This document shows positions 17,698 through 27,791 of a DNA stretch of 64,000 nucleotides, piece after piece (within the stretch, counting starts at the first letter, position 1; every line of letters starts with the position of its first letter). The position numbers were made by a program, and so were the translations under genes. This DNA comes from Nocardia crassostreae (lineage in GTDB: Bacteria; Actinomycetota; Actinomycetes; Mycobacteriales; Mycobacteriaceae). The DNA lies in the NCBI RefSeq assembly GCF_001613405.1, contig NZ_BDCH01000014.1, forward strand, positions 434,001-498,000. The letters run 5' to 3'. The notes under the pieces were generated by a model, which ran no database searches, was not told where the DNA came from, and saw only the letters and a program-made list of their open reading frames with translations.

Positions 17698-18333
17698 TCA
17701 GCTATTTTCGGCCAGCAGGTAATCGAGCGGGGAGACGACGCGCGGGATGTCGAACCGTTGCGGCTCGTTCAGGATCAGGCGCGCGCCGGTCTGGATGAGG
17801 CCCTGGACGATACGCACCAGGACCTCCAGATCCACCCGGTCCGCGTCGGCGGGATGGCCGTCCAGCCAGGCGCCGAGGCCCCGGCGCAGCGGTGCGCGAA
17901 GTTCGTCGCGCGCCGCCGCGACCCGATCCCGAAGCGCCGGGGGCACGCCGTCGATGGGGAAATAGACCAACCGTCAGGTGTCCGGCATGGCGCGCACGTC
18001 GGACAGGAAGCTCACCAGACCGGCTCGCAATGCGGCGGCGGGTTCGGCGGATGGGTCGTCGAGTCCGGCCGTGGCACGCTCGACCGCCTCGGCCATCCGC
18101 GCGGTCTCCCGGCGGATGAGCGCGTCGAGCAGTTCCGCGCTGCTGCCGAAGGAGTCGTAGACGACCGGCCGCGACACTCCCCCGCGCTCGGCGACGGATG
18201 CGATGCTCACGTCGCCGAAACCGGCGTCCGCCACGATCCGCAGCGGGGCGTCGAGCAATTGCTCCCGGCGCTCGGCGGGTGCGAGGCGCTTGGGATAGCG
18301 GCGTTTGGTCGTTCCGGTGCTGCCCTGCGGCAT
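17698..18333 (-). pseudogene. TetR-family regulator with an in-frame TGA
   Basis: The frame runs 211 residues with a TGA at 17974-17976. The N-terminal helix-turn-helix is intact (AERREQLLDAPLRIVADAGFGDVSIASVAERGGVSRPVVYDSFGS). The ligand-binding domain is cut after VRAMPDT and resumes RLVYFPIDGVPPALRDRV. Family members often have Trp here, so TGG-to-TGA is likely. A truncated protein would keep the DNA-binding domain but lose most of the dimer interface. The gene starts 5 bp after the second tetR gene and is probably co-transcribed with it. Confidence 0.8.
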
Positions 18334-18338
18334 GGGCG

Positions 18339-18932
18339 CTATTCCTGCCTGCCGGAGACGGAAGTGACGGCGCGCTCTGCCAGCCAGCGCAGCGTGTTCG
18401 ACACCGCCGCACGGCTGTCGGCGCGATCGGAGTCCAGGACCAGCAGGGCGGCGGTCTCGCTGACCGAGAATGCCGCGTGGCTCAGCAGTTCGGTGTCCAC
18501 GGCACGGTCCCCGAGGGCCGCGGCCATCGAGATCAGCGCCCTACTGCGTTCGCGCACTTCGGCTTTCCCGCGCTCGACGCGCTCGGAGGTGCCCGGCGGC
18601 GCGCCCTCGGCGGGCATCAGGACGAAACGGCAGCTCTGCGGAATGTCCAGCACCATGTCCAGGTAGGCGTCGGCCATCTCGGCCGCGAATCGGACCGGGT
18701 CGGCGTCCACGGGCAGTTCGGGCATGGACGCCATGGCCATATCCATCACCACCCGCTCCTCACGGTCGATCAGCGCCGCGAAAAGCTCTTCCCGATCGCC
18801 GAACTCGGCATAGACGGCGGGGCGGGTGAGACCCGTGGCCCGCGCGATGGCGTGCATGCTCACCGCGGAGAAGCCGTCGCGCACGATGAGATCGCGTGCG
18901 GCGTCGAGGATCTGCTCGCGACGCGCCGTCAC
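18339..18932 (-). CDS. TetR-family regulator (intact)
   Basis: The product has 197 residues. The helix-turn-helix is MTARREQILDAARDLIV followed by MHAIARATGLTRPAVYAEFGDREEL, and the C-terminal domain is intact. The GTG at 18932 has a GGAGG site. It is the better candidate for the regulator of the four related operators in this locus, because its neighbour is interrupted. Effector unknown; in this context a CoA ester or hydrophobic substrate is plausible. It is downstream of the CMD-like and SRPBCC genes on the same strand. Confidence 0.9.
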   Translation of the reverse strand: MTARREQILDAARDLIVRDGFSAVSMHAIARATGLTRPAVYAEFGDREELFAALIDREERVVMDMAMASMPELPVDADPVRFAAEMADAYLDMVLDIPQSCRFVLMPAEGAPPGTSERVERGKAEVRERSRALISMAAALGDRAVDTELLSHAAFSVSETAALLVLDSDRADSRAAVSNTLRWLAERAVTSVSGRQE

Positions 18933-18980
18933 CCGTACCTCCGTTCCCGCTGCGGCCGGGGCCCGCCCGGTGGCGTCAGT

Positions 18981-19451
18981 CTACGCATCCGTCTGCGCCC
19001 GGCCCTGCCGCCGCCGGATGACCCGGCACGATTCGCGCGCGACACCGCGCACCAGAAAGCCGATCACGAACCGGCTCCCCGCCCGCACCAGGACTTCCGG
19101 CAGCGGGAAGGGCGGAACCACTTCGTGCCGGTACTCCATGCGGGTGCCCTCGGGCACGACAGTGAGCGTCACTTCGCCGTGGATGTCACCGGGCAGTCCC
19201 GACACGATGCGGTACGCGAACCGCTCCGGCGCGTCGTACTCGGTCACCTGTTCGCGCACCACGGGGAAGCGGCGGCCCAGGACGTAGATGATCCGGATCG
19301 CGCCGACGCCATTGGGCTCGGTCCGGCCGTCGCACTCCATCTCCACCGCGCGCAGCGGTGTGATGTCCGCGTAGCGGCGATGGTCGGTCAGCACCTTGAA
19401 GACGACATCGATCGGGGCTGGGATGATCTCGGTGAGGCGGGCGACGGCCAT
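18981..19451 (-). CDS. SRPBCC-family protein
   Basis: The product has 156 residues with the START/polyketide-cyclase pattern: VARLTEIIPAPIDVVFKVLTDHRRYADITPL at the N-terminus, a central FPVVREQVTEYDAPERFAYRI and a final amphipathic helix. The ATG at 19451 has an AAGGA site. It follows the CMD-like gene by 29 bp and precedes the two tetR genes. The same CMD-SRPBCC pair occurs at 4010-5475, so the two proteins probably act together. Ligand unknown. Confidence 0.85.
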   Translation of the reverse strand: MAVARLTEIIPAPIDVVFKVLTDHRRYADITPLRAVEMECDGRTEPNGVGAIRIIYVLGRRFPVVREQVTEYDAPERFAYRIVSGLPGDIHGEVTLTVVPEGTRMEYRHEVVPPFPLPEVLVRAGSRFVIGFLVRGVARESCRVIRRRQGRAQTDA

Positions 19452-19480
19452 GGGATTCCTTCTCGAGGTGTGAGGTGTGG

Positions 19481-19939
19481 CTAGGCGGTGTCGCACGCCG
19501 TGTCCGGCCTCATCCGGTCCAGCACTGCGGCGGTGGCATCCCCCCGGCGCAGCCACCGCACGGCCCGCGACTGCCGGCCGCCGTCCTCCACCGCCGCGCC
19601 GACACTGTTGAGCAGCATGGCCAGCATGGCGTAATTGCCGGTCAGCAGACAGAGATCGTCCATCCGCCGGTCGTCGTAGAACTCGCGCAGCGCGGCCCAG
19701 GTGTCGTCGGAGACGCATCGATGGGCCACTAGTTCGTCGACTGCGGTGAGCAGGGCGCGCTGCCGCTCGTCCCAGCCGTCCGCGTCCGGCCCCGCCGCCA
19801 CGCGCGCCACATCACGCACGGTCAACCCGGCGATCCGCGACGCTGTCCACGCCACCGGGCCGATGGTGGCGAGTCGTCCCGGTTCCGTTCTGGGCGAATC
19901 GATCTGCCGCCACTGCCGGGAAGTACCGATATCGGTCAC
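19481..19939 (-). CDS. Shortened carboxymuconolactone-decarboxylase-like protein
   Basis: The product has 152 residues and keeps one CMD-like half: AGLTVRDVARVAAGP, ALLTAAVDEL-like ALLTAVDELVAHRCVSDDTWAAL, and the tail LCLLTGNYAMLAMLLNSVGA. The usual Glu/His active-site segment before AGLT is replaced by RLATIGPVAWTASRI, so catalytic residues appear to be missing. The GTG at 19939 has a GAGGAGG site. The frame is open further upstream, but without a plausible start. It may be a structural or regulatory relative of the two larger CMD-like proteins. A copy of the operator lies 42 bp upstream. Confidence 0.7.
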   Translation of the reverse strand: MTDIGTSRQWRQIDSPRTEPGRLATIGPVAWTASRIAGLTVRDVARVAAGPDADGWDERQRALLTAVDELVAHRCVSDDTWAALREFYDDRRMDDLCLLTGNYAMLAMLLNSVGAAVEDGGRQSRAVRWLRRGDATAAVLDRMRPDTACDTA

Positions 19940-19980
19940 GCCCTGCCTCCTCGCATGCGCCGCGGTTGTCCGCGGATCGA

Positions 19981-19995
19981 ATATTACAGTGATGT
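19981..19995 (-). promoter_or_regulatory. Candidate operator 3 of the catabolic regulon
   Basis: The complement reads ACATCACTGTAATAT, matching 13 of 15 positions of ACAACAGTGTAATAT at operator 2. It lies 42 bp before the GTG of the CMD-like gene at 19939, which heads the CMD-SRPBCC-TetR operon. This would make the tetR genes part of their own regulon. Confidence 0.55.
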
Positions 19996-20064
19996 TTTCT
20001 AATTCGTACAGGCCGGACTCGCGGCCGACCGGAGCTGTCCAATCGGCGCGGGCACGGCGGTACG

Positions 20065-22323
20065 TCATCGGAACGTGAGGGTGTGGTCGACACCGGCGCG
20101 CAGATCGACGGTCACGGCAATACCGTTGTCTTCCTGGGTGATCGGGATCGGAACGCCGTCGAGCTCCGCGTGCGGGGTGTCCGGCCGGAAACCGCTGAAT
20201 CGGATGGTGGTGGGGCCGTCACCGCGACAGGTGGCGGTCATCGGCGCGTCGGACGACAGGCCCATGCGGGCGGCGTCCAGGCGCACCGAGCCGATATTCG
20301 TCAGCGTCATCGCGAAGCCGTTCGCGGGCTCGATCGGCGCGCCGTCGATGCGCCGCGCACCGTTGACGAACCCCGGTGCACCCGGATCACTGAGGTCGAA
20401 GGTCGGCTGTTCCGGGGCCGTCGCGGGCAGGTGACCGCCGAGCGCGAAGGTGGTGGCATCGATCGAACCGTGGGCGGGCTCGCCCGCGGAGGTGTCGCGG
20501 ACCTCGAGGTCGGACACCCAGTAGGCGCGGTCGAAGCGGATATCGGTGCCGCGACCCGGGTCATGGACCGGATAGCGCACATAGAGGACGCGGACCGGCG
20601 TTGTCGTCCTGGGGGTTTCGGTGAGCCAGGCGGCCGAGTGCGCTCAGTCGTCGTGGTAGAAGACGTCGAAGGGTTCGATGAGGGTGGGATTGTCGTAGAA
20701 GCGATAGGGGTTGCCCGCCTGCTGATAGATGGATTCCAGGGCGCGGGCCCCGACGAGGGGAACCAGCGGGGCGGTCGAGGAGTAATTGAGTTCGTAGGGC
20801 AGGTTGAACTCATTCTCGGCCAGCAGGCTGGTGTCGCCAAGGACCTCCAGGCCGGGGCGCGCGATCGCCGGGAGGCCGGGGCCCAGGTAGATTGGGTCCT
20901 TGATCGGTCCCAGATGCACTGCGGCCCTGGCGAATCGATCCGGCATGAGCAGGCCGAGGCGATAGGCTTGCAGGCCGCCTTCCGCCATGCCGGTGACGGC
21001 GGTGCGGTCCGGATCGACGGCATAGTGTGCGGTGAGATCGTCCCAGGCTTCCAGGACGTCCAGGATGCCGATATCGGGAATGGCCGACGGGTTGGTGGAC
21101 CGTCCCAGCGGCGTGAACACGAGCGCACCGTTACCATCGCCGGACTGCCGCAGTCGATTCGGTGTCAGCGCGGCGTACTGGTTCATATTGTTCATGAACG
21201 AGTGCAGGTCCAGAATCACCGGCGCGGGACGCGCCGGGTCGTAGCCTTCCGGGATGTACAGCGCATAGGGCTGGTACCCGGATTTGAACATCGGTTCGGT
21301 CTGGCGGGTCAGGGTGGGGGCGCCGTTGCCGCCGACGGTGCCCTCACCGTAGTCGTACCGCGACCGGAAGTTGCGGTTGTAGAAGCCCGGGGTCAGGACG
21401 AAGGGTTCCGACCGCCGCTGCCGGAGCGCGGTCGCATTCAACGAATGCATGAACGCGGACAGGTCGCCGACGCCCAGCGCGGCCGACTGCCGCCGATCAC
21501 TCCACAGATCGAGCGCGGTCAGCGAAGTATCCGCGCCGGTCGGCGGTTCGATCTTGCCGTACTCTTCGGCGCCCTGGAACCCGGCATCGAAAACAGCTGT
21601 CGCACCGGGCTGCTGCTGTTGGAATCGATCGCCGTCGGCGAGTCCGGTGACGATGCCGAGCCGGGCTCCGTCGGCCACCCGGCCCAGCGTCTCCCACGGT
21701 ATGTCCGCCTCGAAGACGTTCTCCGCCAACTCGATTCCGTGCGGCACGGCCGTGACGCGGCCGTCCGCCGTGGTCACCCGGGCTCCGCTCCCCCAGATCG
21801 TGACGAACACATCGCAGCCCGGCGTCCGCAGATGGGCCCCGTCGGGCCATTGCGCCGCACCCGTGGCTGTATCGCCGTCGGTGTCGATTCCGACCATCGC
21901 GATCGAAGTGCCGGGCGTCTTCAGGGTTTGGAAGAAGACCGCCAGGTGCAGGGCGTCGTCATCGGCGGCCACCCGGAACTGCCGCAGATCCGCCGCGTTG
22001 TACCCGTAGTCGTCCGCGGCCGGATACCGGTAGTCGCCATTGGTGGTCGACAGCAGCGACTGGAACGGCGTCGGATTCGGCAGCCGGTCCAGTTTGGGCC
22101 CGTAGTCGTCGTACAGGTAGTCGTCGTAGATCAGTTCACCGCGGTCCATGGTGGTCCGCCCCGCCAGCATGGTGGCCGTGCCGGACCAGTCGCCGATCGA
22201 GCCGTCGGCGCGATGCTCGCTCGCCGTCGCCGGTTCCGCTCTTGCCGTCCGCATACCGGGGCAGACGCACAGGGCAATCGCGAGACCCACCGAAACCCAT
22301 TGCCGCACTGTGTCTCTACGCAA
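20065..22323 (-). pseudogene. Exported esterase-like protein with N-terminal DOMON/CBM-like domain, interrupted by TGA
   Basis: The frame runs about 752 residues with a TGA at 20644-20646. After a signal peptide (VSVGLAIALCVCPG) comes a beta-rich domain with ADGSIGDWSG and DTDGDTATG, like the carbohydrate-binding DOMON/CBM9 group. A PHB-depolymerase-like hydrolase core follows (PYALYIPEGYDPARPAPVILDLHS). The expected GxSxGG elbow reads TGMAEGGLQ, with Ala in place of Ser. The frame resumes after the stop at AHSAAWLTETPRTT and ends in a beta domain. It is the last gene of the hydrolase operon. The start is TTG 22323 or GTG 22308. Confidence 0.72.
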
Positions 22324-22329
22324 TCCCGG

Positions 22330-24054
22330 TCAGTGGTTTCCCAGCACGCCGAGGATGAAATCCGCCGCCGTGCTGCTCACCGGTTCGGGTCGGCCGCTGT
22401 TCTGCCGCTCGGCGCCCGCGACCATGTCCAAGTGGCTGAAGTTGTGCGCGTACACCGCCGCGGCGGGCTGGCCGAATTCCAGCCACGGCAACCCCAGGTT
22501 CGGGCCGAGTTGCTGGTACGGCCGCCAGATGTCGACGATGACGGTGACGTTCGGGACGCGGTCGAGGTAGTCGGCGTGGCGCAGTCCGGCGAGGTCGCCG
22601 CCGCGGTAGCCGGTGCCCGCGAACGCCATGTCCAGCAGTTGCCGGTTGGAGTCGAAGGCCGTGGTGTAGCCGAGGTCGCCCGCGCCCACATCGGCGGCCA
22701 CATCGGCGAGCGCCGCCACCTGCTCCTCGGGCGTTGTGAACGGCGCACCGCCGTCCTGCGCCCGGTCGAGGTCGTCGTAGTCTGGCCAGCCGTTGAGCCG
22801 GCCGACCGGATCCGCCGGTCGCACCAGGTGATTGGACGACACCACCTTCAGCATCCCACCCACCACGGGGAGCTGGGTCAGCTCGGGCGGAATGACGACC
22901 CGCTTCTCCACGACCAGTCCCTCGAATGTGCCGAACCCGGCCTGCACTCCGACCGAGGGCATGGAGACCTTGCCGATCAGCGCGCCGAGGACGGCGGCAT
23001 TGGTCAACCGCCACTCCCGGAAGTCCGGGCCGCCGGGAAACAGCGTGCCGAGCACGATATCCCAGAAGGGCGTACGCGGGATCGCCTGCGGGATCAGGCT
23101 TTCCGCCTCCGGATCGAAGCGGGCCGCGATACCGGCGATATTAATGAGGTTGAACAAGTCGCCGGTATTCGCGATGCCGAATTGCGTGGACTGCGGTGCG
23201 ATCCCGGCGTCGAGGACGGCCTGCGCCACCGCCATGCCGATCATGGCGTACACATCCGCCACCGGCTGCAACCCGAACTGCTTGACCAGGAACGGGTCCG
23301 AGCGGATCGGCCCGTCCACGCCCATGACGCCGACGATCTGGGCGTACCCGGGTCCGTCGGCGAATTCCCATTGGCCGTAGTCGCTGGTCAACGGGCCGCC
23401 GAGGGAATGTCCGGTGAGGAACAGCCGGGCTTTGCGGTCCGCGGCCGAGCGTATTTCACTGCGGTTGACGACATACCAGTCCTCGATGGTCTGTTTCAGC
23501 CCGTAGTCGGCCAGCCATTGCTGCTGCACATTGTCCGCCCACGCGGTCCAGGTCCGCCCGTTCACCGGCTGCCCGCGGAAGTAGTAGTCGAGCGCAAGCC
23601 GATAGTCCCGCGCCCGCACGGCGGCGCTCATGCCGGTGCGGTCTTCCAGGCACACCGGCCGGCGCGCCATCACCCAGTATTCGGCGGTGGTGCCCGCCGC
23701 CCGCAGCTTGTGCAGGGTCGAAACCGCGAGGGTGCCCAGCGAACTCGGTCCGCCGATATTGCCCGCCTGCGCGCTGACGATCGCGTCGACGTCCTGCGCG
23801 TCGGATGGACCGTCGGCGAATCGGTAGCGCAGGAAGGACAAGGTGTCGCAGGACTCCGGGTGCGGTGCCGAGCCCTCGGGCAGGGGCGCATCCCAGGTGA
23901 CCCGCGTGACCTCGATATCACCGCGCCGGTCGACGGGAACCTCGGTGCGCCCCGGCGTTTCCGCGTGAGCGCTCGGCAAGGCGGCCACCGGCAAGACGAA
24001 CAGGGCGGCGGTCGCCGCCGCCAGCGGCCAGCGAACTGCGCGGGCGAATCTCAT
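22330..24054 (-). CDS. Exported alpha/beta hydrolase (lipase/esterase-like)
   Basis: The product has 574 residues. A Sec signal peptide is clear (ARAVRWPLAAATAALFVLPVAALPSAHA). The mature part has TLSFLRYRFADGPSDAQDVDAIVSAQAG, a DYYFRGQPVNG segment, and the nucleophile elbow TGHSLGGPLTS. A late NFSHLDMVAG probably carries the catalytic His. ATG 24054 has a GGAGG site. It is the intact member of a three-copy family in this window (also 16067-17644 and 25781-27628). It acts outside the cytoplasm, probably on esters. The substrate is unknown. Confidence 0.8.
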   Translation of the reverse strand: MRFARAVRWPLAAATAALFVLPVAALPSAHAETPGRTEVPVDRRGDIEVTRVTWDAPLPEGSAPHPESCDTLSFLRYRFADGPSDAQDVDAIVSAQAGNIGGPSSLGTLAVSTLHKLRAAGTTAEYWVMARRPVCLEDRTGMSAAVRARDYRLALDYYFRGQPVNGRTWTAWADNVQQQWLADYGLKQTIEDWYVVNRSEIRSAADRKARLFLTGHSLGGPLTSDYGQWEFADGPGYAQIVGVMGVDGPIRSDPFLVKQFGLQPVADVYAMIGMAVAQAVLDAGIAPQSTQFGIANTGDLFNLINIAGIAARFDPEAESLIPQAIPRTPFWDIVLGTLFPGGPDFREWRLTNAAVLGALIGKVSMPSVGVQAGFGTFEGLVVEKRVVIPPELTQLPVVGGMLKVVSSNHLVRPADPVGRLNGWPDYDDLDRAQDGGAPFTTPEEQVAALADVAADVGAGDLGYTTAFDSNRQLLDMAFAGTGYRGGDLAGLRHADYLDRVPNVTVIVDIWRPYQQLGPNLGLPWLEFGQPAAAVYAHNFSHLDMVAGAERQNSGRPEPVSSTAADFILGVLGNH

Positions 24055-24083
24055 GGAACCTCCGGGTGTCGCGGATGCGGCGG

Positions 24084-25784
24084 TCAACGGGGTGTGCAGT
24101 CGTAGCGGGCGGGGCCGGTCTGGTTCTGCTGGAACCAGTCCGGGCGCAGGACGGCCTGGATCAGGGTGGCCCGGTCCGGAATGGTCACGCAGTAGCTGAG
24201 ACCGGCCGGGCCCTGCGGCGAGTACTCGGTGGCGAAGGCGCGCGAGAGGCCCGGCAGCGGTTCGGCCAGCGCGGCACAGGCCGAGTCGTCCGCGTCGGCG
24301 CGGCCGTAGCACTGGAACCAGTTGACCGCGTAGGTGGTCGACAGGTGCGGCGACAGCACATTGCGCGGCACGCCCGGCCAGTTGATCGAATCGCCGTGGC
24401 TGCCGCCCTCATAGGTGATGAATTGCAGTGGCGCGGTGCGGGTCTTGTCCTGCCGCAGGATGTCGTAGCGTTCCTTGGTGCCGATGGGCCCGTCGGTGGC
24501 GTCCACGAAACCATTGGGCGTGGAGGTGATTCCGTACGCGCCGAGCGCCGGGATGTCGAAATCGGCGGTCTGGTACTGGATCGGAATCGCCGCGGGCGCG
24601 TCCGAGAAGCCGGACAGCGCGACGATACTGGCGACCCTGGGCAGCGGTTGACCGTCGATGCCGACGCCCTTGTCCTGCCAGTAGGGGTAGGCGCTGACGC
24701 CGACCGAACCGTAGGACTGGCCCCAGAGGTTGATGTGGTCGAGATCCATCAGATCGATCCACGGATTGACGAGATTGTCACCCGCCGGGGCGTAGGCCGG
24801 ATTCTGCCGCACCAGCCGCGGCATGAGACCGGCCAGCGCATTGCCGATCTCGTTGCCCGGGTCGGCGATCGGGGTGATGGGCGCGGCATTGAGCCAGCGC
24901 ACGACGTCCTGCACATCCCGGCAGGCGCCCGGCGTCTGGCATCGCGGCACGCCGAGCAAAGGCAGGAACATATCGCCCACATTGCCTGCGCCGGTGGCGT
25001 TTCCGGCCTCCTCGAAGGTGATGCCGATGAAGCCCTTGCGCACCGCCGACTGCGTGTACATGGCGACGTCGATCTGCTTCTCGGTCGCGCCCGGCGCCAT
25101 GACGGTGACCGGATAGCGCGCACCGGAGCTCTGCGCCCCTTCGGGCAGCCAGATTTTCGCGATGAGCGGGATCCAGCGATTGTTGACAATGGTGAACTTG
25201 GTGACGGTGCCGAGCTTGAATCCGGTCGCGGTGCTCCCCGGAACGCAAGCGCCGTCGGTGTTTTCGTAGAAGACGCTGCCGTCGGTGTTGATACAGGGGT
25301 AGCGGAATAGCGCTTCCCGCACGCCCGGATCGGCATAGTCGTCGTCGAGTACCGCGTCGGTCACGTCGTTGAAGAAGTTGCCGTCGTGATTCCAGTCGGG
25401 CAGGTAGTCCGGATGCGGCGGCAGCCCGGCGCCGAAGGGAAGATTGTGCGCGAGCGCGTCGAAGATCTGCTGTGCCGCGGTCAGCTGCCGCTGCTGGGCG
25501 TCGGGTCCGGTCCAGGTCAGCGGATCCGTCAGCCCCGCGAACGGTCGCGCGAGATTGGCGGCGTTGACCGCGATTCCAGCGCGCAGCAGGTACTCGGCCA
25601 TGCCCGGCGCGGTGAGGTCCCGGATGGTCCCGGTCAGCAGCTGGCCGATCTGGGTGAACGGATAGACCGGGTCCGGGGGCTGCGGGGACGGCTGGGCATG
25701 CGCGGGCGCTGCCGCCACGGTGGTGCAGGCGATCGCGAGGGCGGCCAGACCGTGGCGGGTCGTACGGAAGAATCGGCGAATCAC
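24084..25784 (-). CDS. Exported alpha/beta hydrolase, second family
   Basis: The product has 566 residues with a signal peptide (HGLAALAIACTTVAAAPAHA). It differs from its neighbours: the core begins WIPLIAKIWLPEGAQSSGARYPVTVMAPG, and the nucleophile elbow is GQSYGSVGVSAYPYW. The late GGSHGDSINWPG can supply the His. Six or more Cys suggest disulfides. The GTG at 25784 overlaps the preceding stop (GTGA). The gene lies inside the hydrolase operon and its product is probably a secreted esterase. Confidence 0.8.
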   Translation of the reverse strand: MIRRFFRTTRHGLAALAIACTTVAAAPAHAQPSPQPPDPVYPFTQIGQLLTGTIRDLTAPGMAEYLLRAGIAVNAANLARPFAGLTDPLTWTGPDAQQRQLTAAQQIFDALAHNLPFGAGLPPHPDYLPDWNHDGNFFNDVTDAVLDDDYADPGVREALFRYPCINTDGSVFYENTDGACVPGSTATGFKLGTVTKFTIVNNRWIPLIAKIWLPEGAQSSGARYPVTVMAPGATEKQIDVAMYTQSAVRKGFIGITFEEAGNATGAGNVGDMFLPLLGVPRCQTPGACRDVQDVVRWLNAAPITPIADPGNEIGNALAGLMPRLVRQNPAYAPAGDNLVNPWIDLMDLDHINLWGQSYGSVGVSAYPYWQDKGVGIDGQPLPRVASIVALSGFSDAPAAIPIQYQTADFDIPALGAYGITSTPNGFVDATDGPIGTKERYDILRQDKTRTAPLQFITYEGGSHGDSINWPGVPRNVLSPHLSTTYAVNWFQCYGRADADDSACAALAEPLPGLSRAFATEYSPQGPAGLSYCVTIPDRATLIQAVLRPDWFQQNQTGPARYDCTPR

Positions 25785-27628
25785 AGGATCTCCAGAGTGC
25801 GCTGGACGAAATCGGCGGTGTGCCACATGACCGGATCGGGTGTGCCGTCGTTCTGCACGGCGGCGGCATTGATCATGTCCTGGTGGCTGTAGTCGGCGAC
25901 CAGAACGGCATCCGGCTCCACGAAACCGGGGATCCAGCGGAACTTGCCCCACAACTGGGCACTGACCAGCTGAATACCCGGGACCCGGCCGCGGAAGTCC
26001 TCGAACCGCAGGAACCGGAAGTCCCCGCTGCGGTTTCCGCTCAGCATGAACAGCTCGTCGGTGTACTGGCGGGTTGAGACGTAGGGCTCCAGGAAGCCGA
26101 GGCGGGCCGCGCCCACCGCGGCGGCGATCTGGCGGGCATCGCAATGCTGGTGCGCCGGTGTGGAGAACGGGCCGCCGTTCGCGGCCCGCTGCGGGAAGTC
26201 GTACGGTTCGCCGACCCGGTCGTAGTTGCGCCAGGTATAGAGCCGTCCGGGTTCGGCCATGGCCATGCGCGGCACCCACGTGGCGAAGCTGGTGCCCCAG
26301 CCCAGCAGGGGGATGGCGTTGAATTCGGTGCCGAAGGGCACCTTGCGTTCCACCACCGGCCCGCCGTCGTAGGTGCCGAAGGCGGTGGCGAAGAAGCTGC
26401 CCACGCCGTGACTGCTGTAGGTCGCACCCAGCACGGCCGCGTTGGTCATGCGGAAATCGCGGAAATTCGGTTGATTGGAGATCATTTCGGGGATTCCGCC
26501 GCCGAAGATGACACGCCCCAACGTCTCCCACAACCACAACTGCGGAAGTTCGTGCGGCAGTAGCGATTCCGCCTCGGGCTCGAAGCGAGCGGCAATGCCG
26601 ATGACGTTCAGCATCGTCGCGATGTCGGGGAAGGGATTCGGCAGCACCTCGGGCGGAATGTCGGTGGTGAACGCGTCGAGCACATTGGGCAGCGCCACGG
26701 TGCGCGGCAGGACGCCCAACCGCAGCCCCTGATTCACCACCTCCACCGGCATGGCGCCGAGGGGGCTGTCCCAGAACATCCGGATCGCCTGGGAGAACAC
26801 CGGAATGTGGCCCGGGGCGATCCGCGTGTGCATCGGTCCGTCCACGCTGACATATCCCGCGATCTGATTGCTCCCCGCGTCCGTGTCATCGCCGCGATCG
26901 CCGAAATCCCAGGAGGCGTAGAGCGCGATCATCTGCCCGCCGTAGGAATGCCCGCCGATGAACAGCTTCCGCCGACGCAGCGACGGATCCGGCAGTTCAC
27001 GGGTGTGGATGAAGTGCCAGTCCTCGATCAACTGGCGCAGGCCGTAATCGGCGAGCAGATTGGCGCGCTCGCCCCGCACGGTGAACCCGTCGAAGCGCCG
27101 ACCGCCCGCTTCCCCGCCCCGGTAGTAGTAGTCCAGCGCGATCCGGTAGTCACCCGCCTCGACCGCGGCGGCCAGGCCGGTGGCGTCCTTGACCCGGTTG
27201 TCACGCCGGTCCATCACCCAGAATTCCGCCCGGATCCCGTGTCTGCGCAACTCGCGCACGGTGTTCCGGGCGAGCGGATCCAGGGAGGCGGGCCCCTCCG
27301 ACGCACCCGCCTGGGTGGAGATGACCGCATCGGCCGCGGCCGGATCGTCCGGGCCGTCCTCGGATCGGACCCGCAGGTATCCGACGTAGTCCAGATCGGG
27401 TGGATGCGGCAGCGATCCGGGCGGCATCGGCGCGTATCACATCACCTCGCTGACGATCACCCCGTCGCCGTGCTCCAGAATCGTCTCGGTCCGCCCGGAA
27501 TCGGGCGGATCGGCTGCGGCTCGACCGCTTCCGAGCAATGCCCCCGCAACAGCGCCAGCAGCGACCAGAACAGTGCGCCGGTCGATGCGCCGGGGTGTGG
27601 ATTTTGCGTCGGATACATCCCCCTGCAA
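25781..27628 (-). pseudogene. Tat-exported alpha/beta hydrolase with an early in-frame TGA
   Basis: The frame encodes about 615 residues. The N-terminus has a twin-arginine signal (RRTVLVAAGAVAGALLG). A TGA at 27437-27439 interrupts VSEVM-YAPMPPGS, where the relative at 22330 continues VTRVTWDAPLPEGS, so CGA-to-TGA is likely. After it come YVGYLRVRSEDGPDD, DYYYRGGEAGG, the elbow GGHSYGGQMIAL and ADYSHQDMINA. An ATG at 27427 could restart translation, but would give a protein without a signal peptide. The upstream start is TTG 27628 or GTG 27640, both poorly placed. The operator lies at the promoter. Confidence 0.8.
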
Positions 27629-27633
27629 CGAAT

Positions 27634-27648
27634 TTGACACTGCTGTAG
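27634..27648 (-). promoter_or_regulatory. Candidate operator 4 of the catabolic regulon
   Basis: TTGACACTGCTGTAG matches the operator-1 sequence TTGACACTGTTGTAT at 13 of 15 positions. It lies at the start of the hydrolase operon, in the divergent region before the lipoprotein gene at 27792. Confidence 0.6.
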
Positions 27649-27791
27649 CGTACGGTGCGCCGCGATCGTGAACGATTGATCCGAGCCGCCAACCAATTGG
27701 CGGCCGCGGCCATCGACAGCTCCTCTCTCCTGCGACAGTCTCCTGATCAGCCAAGACAGCGCACCAGGCGCATACCGGGGTAGGGGAATCG

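Noticed and set aside
20083-24105. Plus-strand open frame of more than 1300 codons
   Set aside because: It runs antisense to two exported hydrolase genes with signal peptides and catalytic motifs. Its composition (Arg/Gly/Val/Gln-rich, no domains) is that of an antisense shadow.
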